Below are positions 17,164-25,866 of a DNA stretch of 64,000 nucleotides, in pieces. Origin of the DNA: Novacetimonas pomaceti (GTDB lineage: Bacteria; Pseudomonadota; Alphaproteobacteria; Acetobacterales; Acetobacteraceae); the NCBI RefSeq assembly GCF_003207955.1, contig NZ_NOXG01000004.1, positions 124,001-188,000 of the forward strand, given 5' to 3'. The position numbers and the translations under genes are program-made. Below the pieces are notes generated by a model. It was not told where the DNA came from. It saw nothing but the letters and a program-made list of their open reading frames with translations, and searched no databases. Position 1 is the first letter of the stretch; every line of letters starts with the position of its first letter.

Positions 17164-18117
17164 CTATTCGGCGGCGCGTCCCACCTCGTCACGGCGGAAA
17201 TGGAAGGCATGGTTGCAGAATGAGCAGTTCATGGTGATCGTCCCGTCCTCGGCCATGTGGTCAAGGTCGTCGGTCGGGAAGGTCTCGAGGATGCCCGCCA
17301 GCCGCGCGCGGCTGCAGCGGCAGCCGAACGCCAGCGCGCGGGGATGGCCGATGCACGCGTCCTCGCCATGGAACAGGCGGTAGATCAGCGCCTCGGAAGA
17401 AAGGCTGTCATCAAGGATTTCCGCCTCCGTCAGGGTGGAGGCAAGGGTGACGGCGGTTTCCCACGCATCGTCGCCATCCTCTGGCGCGGTGTCGGAGGTA
17501 TGCCCCCCCTCGGTCGCGATGCGTTCGAGGATCAGCGCGCCGGCGCGCCATCCGCGTTCGGTTTTGCTGCAGAACAGACGCACCCAGCAGGCATGCTGCT
17601 CGCTGGTGGTGAAGTAGTGCGCGGCCATGTCCGACAGGCTTTCGCCCGTGATTTCCACGATGCCCTGATGGATGTCGGTATCGGGGCCCTGATCCACGCT
17701 GAACGCCAGATAGCCCGATCCCAGAAGCTGCGCCGCCGTGGGTTCGGGATGCTCCTTCAGCAGGGCCGCGACCTTTTCATCGTCGGAACGGACGTGAAAG
17801 CGCAGGGCGCCCGCGTCGGTGCAGTCCGCCACCAGCAGGCTGACCGCGCCATCGCCCTTGGCCTGCAGGGAAAACGACCCCCTGAACTTCAGCGCGGCGG
17901 CCAGCCCGGCGACAAGGGCCAGCGCCTCGCCCGCCAGGCGCAGCACGACGTCGGGATTGTCATGGCGCGTCAGCAGCGTGTCGGTCAGGACGCCCGGACG
18001 CACCAGACGCCCCCGCACCGGGCGGCTGGCAAGGTAGAAGGGCATGACGCCCTGTTCCACCACAAGGTCGGGGGTATCGGGACGGTTGGTGTCGAGGAAG
18101 GCTGGCGTGTCAATCAT
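17164..18117 (-). CDS. hslO: Redox-regulated chaperone Hsp33
   Basis: Holdase chaperone switched on by oxidation and unfolding; cytoplasmic. 317 residues. The N-terminal core includes VRGRLVRPGVLTDTLL. The C-terminal redox switch has four zinc cysteines in CRCSRARL (CxC) and NCSFCNHAF (CxxC), the exact Hsp33 pattern, so the switch should be functional. It is 56 bases downstream of a small unknown gene in the arg cluster, on the same strand, and may be cotranscribed. Confidence 0.95.
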   Translation of the reverse strand: MIDTPAFLDTNRPDTPDLVVEQGVMPFYLASRPVRGRLVRPGVLTDTLLTRHDNPDVVLRLAGEALALVAGLAAALKFRGSFSLQAKGDGAVSLLVADCTDAGALRFHVRSDDEKVAALLKEHPEPTAAQLLGSGYLAFSVDQGPDTDIHQGIVEITGESLSDMAAHYFTTSEQHACWVRLFCSKTERGWRAGALILERIATEGGHTSDTAPEDGDDAWETAVTLASTLTEAEILDDSLSSEALIYRLFHGEDACIGHPRALAFGCRCSRARLAGILETFPTDDLDHMAEDGTITMNCSFCNHAFHFRRDEVGRAAE

Positions 18118-18173
18118 GTGTCATCGGATCTCATGCGGGCGGAGGGGACGCAGGCTGCGCGCGGCCGGGATTT

Positions 18174-18506
18174 TCACAGGTTGGCGGTAATGTCCGCCTC
18201 CAGCGCCTCCAGACGCTGGGCCAGCGCCTGCGTCGTCGCGGCATCCAGCAGTTTCCGCTCCGTCACCTGGTCCAGCAGGGCCTGGCGGCAGGCATCGTGC
18301 TCGGTGTCGATGTCCTCCCCCCGGCCCGCGCCGGCAAGGCAGTCGAGATAGGCATCGCGCAGCGCGGCAAGCGGCGCGGCAGATCCTGATCCCGCCCCCG
18401 GCAGCGCGGCAAAGATGTCATTGACGCTTTTTTCCACCCATCCGGGGACGCTTGCGGTGTCCTCCGTCGTGCTGGGCAGGGCGGGCTGTTCTGCGGGGCC
18501 GGTCAT
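18174..18506 (-). CDS. Small protein between argF and hslO, function unknown
   Basis: 110 residues, acidic, predicted mostly helical. No signal peptide or membrane segment. One visible block, LRDAYLDCLAGAGRG, and a C-terminal helix LAQRLEALEADITANL. The start at ATG 18506 lies next to the argF stop, so translation is probably coupled. I do not recognise a family; position suggests a conserved cotranscribed gene of acetic acid bacteria. Confidence 0.6.
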   Translation of the reverse strand: MTGPAEQPALPSTTEDTASVPGWVEKSVNDIFAALPGAGSGSAAPLAALRDAYLDCLAGAGRGEDIDTEHDACRQALLDQVTERKLLDAATTQALAQRLEALEADITANL

Positions 18507-18507
18507 G

Positions 18508-19493
<986 letters not shown>

Positions 19494-19497
<4 letters not shown>

Positions 19498-20705
19498 GCC
19501 ACGCTCTCCGCCCGTGCGGCCGACGCGGCGATGTCGGCACGCACGCGCTGCGCCGCGCGGTCCAGCATTTCGCCCGCCATGCGGCAGTCCTCTTCCGTGA
19601 CGGTCAGGGGCGGGACAAGGCGCAGGACGTTGCCGCCGGCCGTGACGCTGAGCATCCCTTCGCCCATTGCCGCGTCCTGCACCACGGACGCGGGTGCCAC
19701 GCACTGCAGGCCGATCATCAGGCCGATGCCGCGATGGGCGGAAAAGACATCGGGATAACGCGTGACGAGCGTGTCGAATTCGCGCCCCAGCATCGCCCCG
19801 CGCGCCTGGACCTGTTCAAGGAAGCCGGGGGCGAGGATGACGTCGAGGACCGCGTTCGCCGCGGCGCACGCCAGCGGGTTGCCGCCGAACGTCGTGCCGT
19901 GGCTGCCGGGCGTCATGTAGCGTGCGACCTGTTCGGTCGCCAGGATCGCCCCCATGGGGAAGCCGCCGGCGATGCCCTTGGCCGCGGTCATGACATCGGG
20001 GGTGACGCCCGACCATTCATGGGCGAACAGCCTGCCCGTCCGTCCCATGCCGCACTGGACCTCGTCCATGCCAAGGAACAGGTCATATTCGTCGCATGCG
20101 GCGCGCAGTTCGCGCAGGAAGCGCGGATCGGCAAGGTTGATGCCGCTTTCGCCCTGCACGGGTTCGATCATGATGCCCGCCGTCTCGTCCGTGATGGCGG
20201 CGCGCACGGCGTTCATGTTGTTCAGCGGCACATGGTCGAAACCCTCCACCACCGGGCCGAACCCGTCGAGGTATTTCGCATTTCCCGTCGCCGCCAGCGT
20301 CGCCAGCGTGCGCCCGTGGAACGCGCCGTTGAAACAGATGATGCGCACGCGCTCCGGATGGCCGCCCTTGGCCTGCGCGCGGCGGATCATCTTGATCATG
20401 CCCTCGTTCGCCTCGGCGCCCGAATTGCAGAAGAAGACGCTGTCGGCAAAGCTCGCGGCGACGAGTCGCTCGGCCAGCTTTTCCGCCTGCGGGATGCGGT
20501 AAAGGTTGGAGACATGCATCACCCGCGCCGCCTGCTGCGCGATGGCGTTGACGAGGTGGGGATTGTTATGCCCCAGCGAGGAGGTCGCGATACCCGCCCC
20601 GAAATCGAGGAATCGTCGCCCGTCCGCCGTGTACAGCCAGGCGCCTTCCCCACGCTCGAAAGCGAGGTCGGTGCGATTGAATGTCGGCATCAGGGCGGGA
20701 ATCAT
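19494..20705 (-). CDS. argD: Acetylornithine aminotransferase
   Basis: PLP enzyme that converts N-acetylglutamate semialdehyde to N-acetylornithine; members may also serve lysine synthesis. 403 residues. Class III aminotransferase features: FCNSGAEANEGMIKM, the aspartate in LGMDEVQCGMGRTG, and the PLP lysine in MTAAKGIAGGFPMGA. ATG 20705 is preceded by AAGG. It is the first gene of the argD-argF-small ORF-hslO run, with its promoter in the 309-base gap shared with recX. Confidence 0.94.
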
Positions 20706-21014
20706 GGAATTGCCTTGTGATTTCGTTGCTCGGTTGGAAAGCGTTTCGTGGAAAACAACGTGAAAAGCCCACGCCGTGAGGGTGGGCCTGCGCTGCGTTT
20801 CCGGCTTCCGTGGCTGGCGTGTCATGCCTCATGCAAACACACCCTTATTTCACGGAATTGGAAAGAATATTGCCGCAGTGGCGCAAATGCAACCACCTAT
20901 CGGTATCCATCCCGTCGTGGGTTCCATGCGGCGCGCGTGTTTTTTACGGCATTGCCCGATGCGATGCCCGCCGGCCTGTCGCCCTGGCGGGGCGGGATAT
21001 GGCACAATGGGGCG
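20706..21014. other. argD-recX divergent intergenic region
   Basis: 309 bases without a supported gene. Must contain the promoters of argD (minus) and recX (plus). A hairpin with arms GCCCAC (20767-20772) and GTGGGC (20782-20787) would lie in the argD leader. No clear -35/-10 pair or known operator is recognised. The AT-richer stretch around 20840-20875 (TTGGAAAGAATATTGCC) is the likeliest promoter area for recX. Confidence 0.5.
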
Positions 21015-21707
21015 ATGACGGATGATCCTGACATGACCCCGCGCAGTGCCGCGTCCCGCCGGGCGGGGCGCGCCGCGCGGCGCGGGGATGCCCCGCGTCC
21101 GGCCGGCCCCGCGCCGGATCGCGCGGCGCTGCGGGCGGCGGCGCTGTCGCATGTCGCGCGTTTTTCCACCACCGTCGCGGGGATGGAGCGGGTCCTGACG
21201 CGCGTGATGCAGCGCTGGGGCCGCAGGGCGCAGGCCGAGGGCATGGAGCCTGCGGACATCGCGGCCCGCATTGGCGAATCCGCCCCGGACATCGCCGCCG
21301 TCATTGCCGACATGCAGGCGCTTGGCGCAATCGATGACGCGCGGTTCAGCGAATCACGCGCGCGCTCCCTGACGCGGGCGGGTCGTTCGCGCCGGGCGAT
21401 CGGCGCGCACCTGGCCGCGCGGGGCGTCGATGGCGCCGTGGTCACGCAGGCGATGGAGGAGACGCTGGGCGCGCGGGGGGAAGAGGGCCGCGAAACCGAG
21501 CTTGCCGCCGCCCTTGTGTTCGTGCGCAAGCGGCGGGCCGGTCCCTTCCGTCGCCCCGAAGAGGAAGGGGAGGCCGCCGCCACGCGGGACCGCCGTGCGA
21601 TGGAGGCGATGGCGCGATCGGGTTTTTCGCGCGATATTGCCCTTCGCGCGCTGGAGATGGACGCGCAGGAGGCAGAGGAACGCATATGGCGCATGAAATC
21701 CGCGTGA
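21015..21707 (+). CDS. recX: Regulatory protein RecX
   Basis: Inhibits or modulates RecA filaments during recombination and SOS repair. 230 residues from ATG 21015. A basic Arg/Ala/Pro-rich N terminus precedes the RecX three-helix repeats, seen in DMQALGAIDDARFSESRARS and RSRRAIGAHLAARGVD (the hallmark D-D-x-x-F/Y-A region) and again near SGFSRDIALRALEMD. recA is not adjacent. The next gene starts inside its 3' end. Confidence 0.85.
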   Translation: MTDDPDMTPRSAASRRAGRAARRGDAPRPAGPAPDRAALRAAALSHVARFSTTVAGMERVLTRVMQRWGRRAQAEGMEPADIAARIGESAPDIAAVIADMQALGAIDDARFSESRARSLTRAGRSRRAIGAHLAARGVDGAVVTQAMEETLGARGEEGRETELAAALVFVRKRRAGPFRRPEEEGEAAATRDRRAMEAMARSGFSRDIALRALEMDAQEAEERIWRMKSA

Positions 21708-22234
21708 TGCCGCAAGAAAGGGGCGGGTGGCGTTTCGGACAGGGCGGACGACGGCGCGACAGGGTGCGTGTGACGATATGCCGGGCGGCGCGGATCGTGG
21801 CGGTGGCGGCGCTGCCGGTCGTGGCGGGCTGTGCCGGTGGTGGCAGCGGAAGCTGGCATGGCCCGGTGCAGTGCGCCCCCTATGCCCGGCAGGTCACGGG
21901 GGTCAACCTGCACGGGGCGGCGGCCCAGTGGTGGGCGGAGGCGTCGGGCCATTACCCGCGTTCGCATGCCCCCAGGCCCGGCGCGGTGCTGGTGCTGCGC
22001 GCGACCGGCCGCCTGCCGGACGGGCACGTGGCGGTGGTGCGTTCCGTCCGGGGGCCGCGCGAACTGGTGGTGGAACAGGCGAACTGGGTGCCCGGACGCA
22101 TCGGGCGCGCCGATCCCGTCATCGATGTGTCGAGTCGAAATGACTGGTCGCGGGTACAGGTCTGGTGGAGCCCCATTCACGGCATCGGCAAAAGTGTCTA
22201 TCCTGCGTACGGTTTTATCCTGCCGCTTAAATAG
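21686..22234 (+). CDS. CHAP-domain lipoprotein (putative peptidoglycan amidase)
   Basis: 182 residues. A signal ends in the lipobox PVVAGC near residue 49. The following domain has a CHAP-like catalytic cysteine in PVQCAPYARQVTG and histidine in LPDGHVAVVR, spaced as in amidase/endopeptidase domains that cut peptidoglycan. It ends with a Trp/Tyr-rich strand (WWSPIHGIGKSVYPAYGF). ATG 21686 has AGAGGAA five bases upstream and overlaps recX by 22 bases; ATG 21707 is an alternative. Confidence 0.78.
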   Translation: MAHEIRVMPQERGGWRFGQGGRRRDRVRVTICRAARIVAVAALPVVAGCAGGGSGSWHGPVQCAPYARQVTGVNLHGAAAQWWAEASGHYPRSHAPRPGAVLVLRATGRLPDGHVAVVRSVRGPRELVVEQANWVPGRIGRADPVIDVSSRNDWSRVQVWWSPIHGIGKSVYPAYGFILPLK

Positions 22235-22438
22235 GCCGCGCTTAAAACCAGGCCGGGGGACAGGACCCGATACGGGATCGGGGCCGCATGCTATGGTGTG
22301 GTGGAAAAGCGGCGGGGCGATGCTTGCATCAACGGCTGCGTGGCCTCATGTGAGGGAAGACGCGTCTGGCACATGTCATGGCGGCATGGGTCGTAGGAAA
22401 ACAGCTTTTGCGTCGGCGACGCGGAAATCGAGGGTGTT

Positions 22439-22696
22439 ATGGGTAGCTTGAGCTGGGGACATTGGCTGATCGTTCTTGCGGTCGTGCTTGTGCTGTTTGG
22501 GGGCGGGGGCAAGATCAGCTCGCTGATGGGCGACATGGCGCGTGGCATCAAGACGTTCAAGAAGAACATCGCCGATGACGAACCCGTCGCCCCGTCGCAG
22601 CAGAACGCGGGCGGCCACATATCCGGTCCCGCCACGCAGCAGCGCGATGCGAACTTCACCGAAAGCAGCCAGCCGTCGGGCCACAACGTAAAATAG
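22439..22696 (+). CDS. tatA: Sec-independent translocase subunit TatA
   Basis: Pore-forming subunit of the twin-arginine pathway that exports folded proteins. 85 residues: one N-terminal membrane helix (WGHWLIVLAVVLVLFGGGG), hinge, amphipathic helix (KISSLMGDMARGIKTFKKN) and a polar tail, all typical. TatB and TatC do not follow; the next gene is mtnB. So this tatA is expressed apart from the other Tat genes, or is a second copy. Confidence 0.93.
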   Translation: MGSLSWGHWLIVLAVVLVLFGGGGKISSLMGDMARGIKTFKKNIADDEPVAPSQQNAGGHISGPATQQRDANFTESSQPSGHNVK

Positions 22697-22798
22697 GCAG
22701 GATGACAGGCGGGCGGGACGGCATGGGGCCACCCGTGGCCTGACAGGCCATGCGGCGGGTCGCCCGGCCCGGCCCGCCAGATCAGTCGTGAAGGTTCG

Positions 22799-23422
22799 AT
22801 GGACAAGGTTATTTCTTCCGACCCGCGCGCGGTCGCGGTGGATGACATCATCGCGGCGGGACGCCGGATGGACCGTTTTGGCTGGGTGCCCGCGACGGCG
22901 GGCAACATCAGCCGCCGCCTGCCCGACGGGCTGATCGCGATTACGCGTTCGGGCGGGCACAAGGGCATGCTGACCCCCCATGGCGTGATCGAGGTCACGA
23001 TGGACGGCGCGCCGGTGCATGCCGGCGACCGCCCCAGCGCCGAAACCCTGCTGCATTGCCAGATCTATGCCGCGTTCCCGCGCACGGGGGCGGTGCTGCA
23101 TGGTCATTCCGTTGCCTCCACCGTGCTGTCGATGCTGGCGGATGACGCGCTCGTCCTGTCGGGATACGAGGTGCTCAAGGTGTTCGAGGGGCAGAAGACC
23201 CACGATGCCAGCCTGCGCCTGCCGGTGTTCGACAATGACCAGGACATCGCACGCCTTGCGCGGGCTGTCGCGCCGCACCTTGCCGACATGCCCATGGGAT
23301 ACGTGATCCGGGGGCATGGCGTCTATGTCTGGGGCGACGACATGGACATGGCCCTCGCCCGGCTGGAGGGGCTGGAATTCCTTCTGGCGTGCGAACTGGA
23401 AAAACGGAAGATCCGGGCATGA
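22799..23422 (+). CDS. mtnB: Methylthioribulose-1-phosphate dehydratase
   Basis: Class II aldolase-family enzyme of methionine salvage: dehydrates 5-methylthioribulose-1-phosphate to the diketone. 207 residues. Family motifs: GWVPATAGNISRRLPDG near the N terminus, the zinc histidines in LHGHSVASTVLS and in IRGHGVYVWG. It is the first gene of mtnB-mtnD-mtnC, and its stop overlaps the mtnD start (ATGA). No SAM-type riboswitch is evident in the 100 bases upstream. Confidence 0.94.
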   Translation: MDKVISSDPRAVAVDDIIAAGRRMDRFGWVPATAGNISRRLPDGLIAITRSGGHKGMLTPHGVIEVTMDGAPVHAGDRPSAETLLHCQIYAAFPRTGAVLHGHSVASTVLSMLADDALVLSGYEVLKVFEGQKTHDASLRLPVFDNDQDIARLARAVAPHLADMPMGYVIRGHGVYVWGDDMDMALARLEGLEFLLACELEKRKIRA

Positions 23423-23982
23423 GCAGCCTTGCCCTCTATCGCGACGACAATCCCGCGGCCCCGCTCCTGCGGACCGGGGATGGGGACGAGATGGCCGCGA
23501 TCCTTGGGGAAATCGGCGTGCGTTTCGAACGCTGGGACAGCCCCGTGATCCCGCCCCGCGACGCCCCGGCGGACGAGGTGCTGGAGATCTACCGTCCCTA
23601 TCTCGATCAGTTGATGGGCGAAACGGGGGCCGGCTCCGCCGATGTCGTCGGCATGCATGGCGCGGGCGAGGGCTGGGACGCCGCGCGGCGGAAGTTCCTG
23701 AGCGAGCATGTCCATGCCGAGGACGAAATCAGGTTTTTCGTGCATGGGCATGGCGACTTTGTCCTGCATGTGGACGGGCGGGTGTTCAATGTCCGCTGCA
23801 CCGCCGGCGACCTGATTTCGGTTCCCGCTGGCGTGCCCCACTGGTTCGATGGCGGCGCGGATCCCGATTTCGTGGCGTTGCGGGTCTTTACCAACCCCGA
23901 TGGGTGGGTCGCGCGCTATACCGGCGATGACATCGCCCTGCGTTTTGCCGCCCCCGACGATAAAGACGATAAAAGGGTGTAA
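23419..23982 (+). CDS. mtnD: Acireductone dioxygenase
   Basis: Cupin enzyme that oxidises the acireductone to the keto-acid precursor of methionine (Fe form) or to an off-pathway product with CO (Ni form). 187 residues. The metal ligands are visible: HVHAEDEIRFF (HxHx5E) and the later histidine in PAGVPHWFDGG. It is coupled to mtnB by an ATGA overlap. Confidence 0.95.
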   Translation: MSSLALYRDDNPAAPLLRTGDGDEMAAILGEIGVRFERWDSPVIPPRDAPADEVLEIYRPYLDQLMGETGAGSADVVGMHGAGEGWDAARRKFLSEHVHAEDEIRFFVHGHGDFVLHVDGRVFNVRCTAGDLISVPAGVPHWFDGGADPDFVALRVFTNPDGWVARYTGDDIALRFAAPDDKDDKRV

Positions 23983-23984
23983 AA

Positions 23985-24707
23985 TTGCCACCTGATCCCA
24001 CGCCATCCCGCTCCACGCCGCCGCGTGCCGTCCTGCTCGATATCGAGGGGACGACCATCCCGGTCTCCTTCGTCCATGACGTGCTGTTTCCCTATGCGCG
24101 CGCGGCGCTGCCCGCCCTGCTGCGCGAACATGCCGACGACCCGCAGGTCCGCGCTGCGATCGCGGAGGTCGCGCGCCTTGCCCCGGGCGTGGATCCCCTG
24201 GCGCAGCTCGAGGCGTGGATGGACCGTGATGAGAAGATAGCCCCGCTCAAGACATTGCAGGGAATCGCCTGGGCGCAGGGGTATCGCACGGGACGGCTGA
24301 GCGCGCGGATGTATCCCGACGTCCTGCCCGCGCTGCGGGCATGGTCGGCGGCCGGGATCCGGCTTGCGGTCTATTCCTCCGGCTCCGTCGCGGCGCAGAA
24401 GCTGATTTACGGCCATACGGACGAAGGCGACGTGACGGCCCTGTTCGACGGGTTTTACGACCTTGCGATGGGGGGCAAGCGCGAGGCCGCGAGTTACACC
24501 CACATCATGGCGCGGGCCGGATGGGTGGCGGCGGACGTGCTATTCCTGTCCGATGTCGTGGCCGAACTTGACGCGGCGGCGCAGGCGGGGCTGCGGACAT
24601 GCCAGATCGCGCGGCCCGAGGATGGCACCGTCGCCGGGACGACCCATCGCGTCGCCGCCACGTTCGCGGAGGTCAGCCGCATGTCCGGCCTGCCGGTGGC
24701 GGCATGA
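23985..24707 (+). CDS. mtnC: Acireductone synthase (enolase-phosphatase E1)
   Basis: HAD-family enzyme that enolises and dephosphorylates the diketone phosphate, making acireductone for MtnD. 240 residues. The HAD nucleophile region is LLDIEGTTIPVSFVHDVL; later blocks are AVYSSGSVAAQK and FLSDVVAELDAA. The start is TTG at 23985, with AAGGG 7 bases upstream, just after the mtnD stop. Its stop overlaps the ribF start. Genes for the earlier salvage steps (mtnA, mtnP or mtnK) are not in the window. Confidence 0.93.
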   Translation: MPPDPTPSRSTPPRAVLLDIEGTTIPVSFVHDVLFPYARAALPALLREHADDPQVRAAIAEVARLAPGVDPLAQLEAWMDRDEKIAPLKTLQGIAWAQGYRTGRLSARMYPDVLPALRAWSAAGIRLAVYSSGSVAAQKLIYGHTDEGDVTALFDGFYDLAMGGKREAASYTHIMARAGWVAADVLFLSDVVAELDAAAQAGLRTCQIARPEDGTVAGTTHRVAATFAEVSRMSGLPVAA

Positions 24708-25645
24708 GGGCGCATCTTTACACCGACTGGCGCGACATTCCCGACAGCGCGCGCGGCGCGGTCGCGGCGCTGGGCAATTTCGACGGGGTGCATCTGGGCC
24801 ATGCCCACCTGCTGCGCACGCTGCATGCCGCGCGCCCGGACCGCGAACTGGCGGTCGTGACGTTCGAGCCGCATCCCCGCGAACTGTTCCGCCCGCAGGA
24901 CCCGCCCTTTCGCCTGACGCTGCCCGATGAACGGTTTTCCGCCCTCGTGGCACTTGGGGTGAAGCACGTCTTCCAGATCCCCTTCACCCCGCAGTTCAGC
25001 GCCATGAGCGCCGAGGAATTCGTGACCGATGTCCTGCATGCCGGCCTGGGGGTGCAGCATGTCGGCTGTGGCGCTGACTTTGCGTTCGGCCATCGCAGGC
25101 GCGGCAATGTCGCCTTCCTCGCGCAGGAGGCGCAGGGCCTGGATATCGGCCTTACGGTGGTGCCCGCCCTGTGCGATGCGGCGGGGCCCTATTCCTCCAC
25201 CCGCATCCGCCGCCTTCTGCAGGAGGGATATCCCGAACGCGCGGCGGAGGAGCTGGGCCGTCCGTGGTCGATCCGTGGCCAGGTGGAACATGGCGACAAG
25301 CGGGGGCGCCTGCTGGGCTTTCCCACTGCCAACATCGCCCTTGGCCGCCATCTGGAACCCGCGCGCGGGGTCTATGCCGTCAGCGTGCGCATGACCGATG
25401 GCCGCACCTGTCCCGGCGTTGCCAACATCGGCCGCCGTCCGACCATCAATGACGGGCAGGAAAGCCGGCTGGAGGTCCACCTGCTGGATTTCGAGGGCGA
25501 CCTGTATGGCCATACCCTGTCGGTGGCGCTGCATACCCTGCTGCGCGAGGAACGGAAATTCGACGGGCTGGATGCCCTGCGCACGCAGATCGCGCGTGAT
25601 ACGCAGGCCGCGCGCGACTACCTCCTCGCGATGAACGGGACGTGA
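24704..25645 (+). CDS. ribF: Bifunctional riboflavin kinase / FAD synthetase
   Basis: Converts riboflavin to FMN and then FAD. 313 residues. The N-terminal adenylyltransferase domain has LGNFDGVHLGHAHLL (HxGH nucleotide-binding motif); the C-terminal flavokinase domain has GRLLGFPTANIAL. ATG 24704 overlaps the mtnC stop (ATGA). ribF-ileS-lspA is a common bacterial gene order; here it is joined to the methionine-salvage genes. Confidence 0.96.
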   Translation: MRAHLYTDWRDIPDSARGAVAALGNFDGVHLGHAHLLRTLHAARPDRELAVVTFEPHPRELFRPQDPPFRLTLPDERFSALVALGVKHVFQIPFTPQFSAMSAEEFVTDVLHAGLGVQHVGCGADFAFGHRRRGNVAFLAQEAQGLDIGLTVVPALCDAAGPYSSTRIRRLLQEGYPERAAEELGRPWSIRGQVEHGDKRGRLLGFPTANIALGRHLEPARGVYAVSVRMTDGRTCPGVANIGRRPTINDGQESRLEVHLLDFEGDLYGHTLSVALHTLLREERKFDGLDALRTQIARDTQAARDYLLAMNGT

Positions 25646-25866
25646 GTGTCCGGGACGCGCAGGCGGTCGTGGCGTGGTGGAACAGGCAGGAAAAGCGGCA
25701 GGCAGGGCGCCCGGCAGGACGGTCGGGGGAAAGCGAACGCCGGGCGGGCGCGTCGCGAAAGCTTGACCGCGGGGCCGCCCCCTCCCCATAAGGTTGCGTT
25801 GCGGTTGTACGGGGCATGTCCCGTCCCTCCATGTTTCTTTGGATCAAGCAGTCAGAAAACAGGGTC

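Noticed and set aside
20748..21014. Extending recX upstream to 20748
   Set aside because: The extra 89 residues have no RecX similarity and would cover the argD promoter; ATG 21015 leaves a normal-length RecX.
22697..22798. SAM- or SAH-type riboswitch before mtnB
   Set aside because: The gap is GC-rich with small palindromes (TGGCC/GGCCA), but no known aptamer core could be recognised and it is very short.
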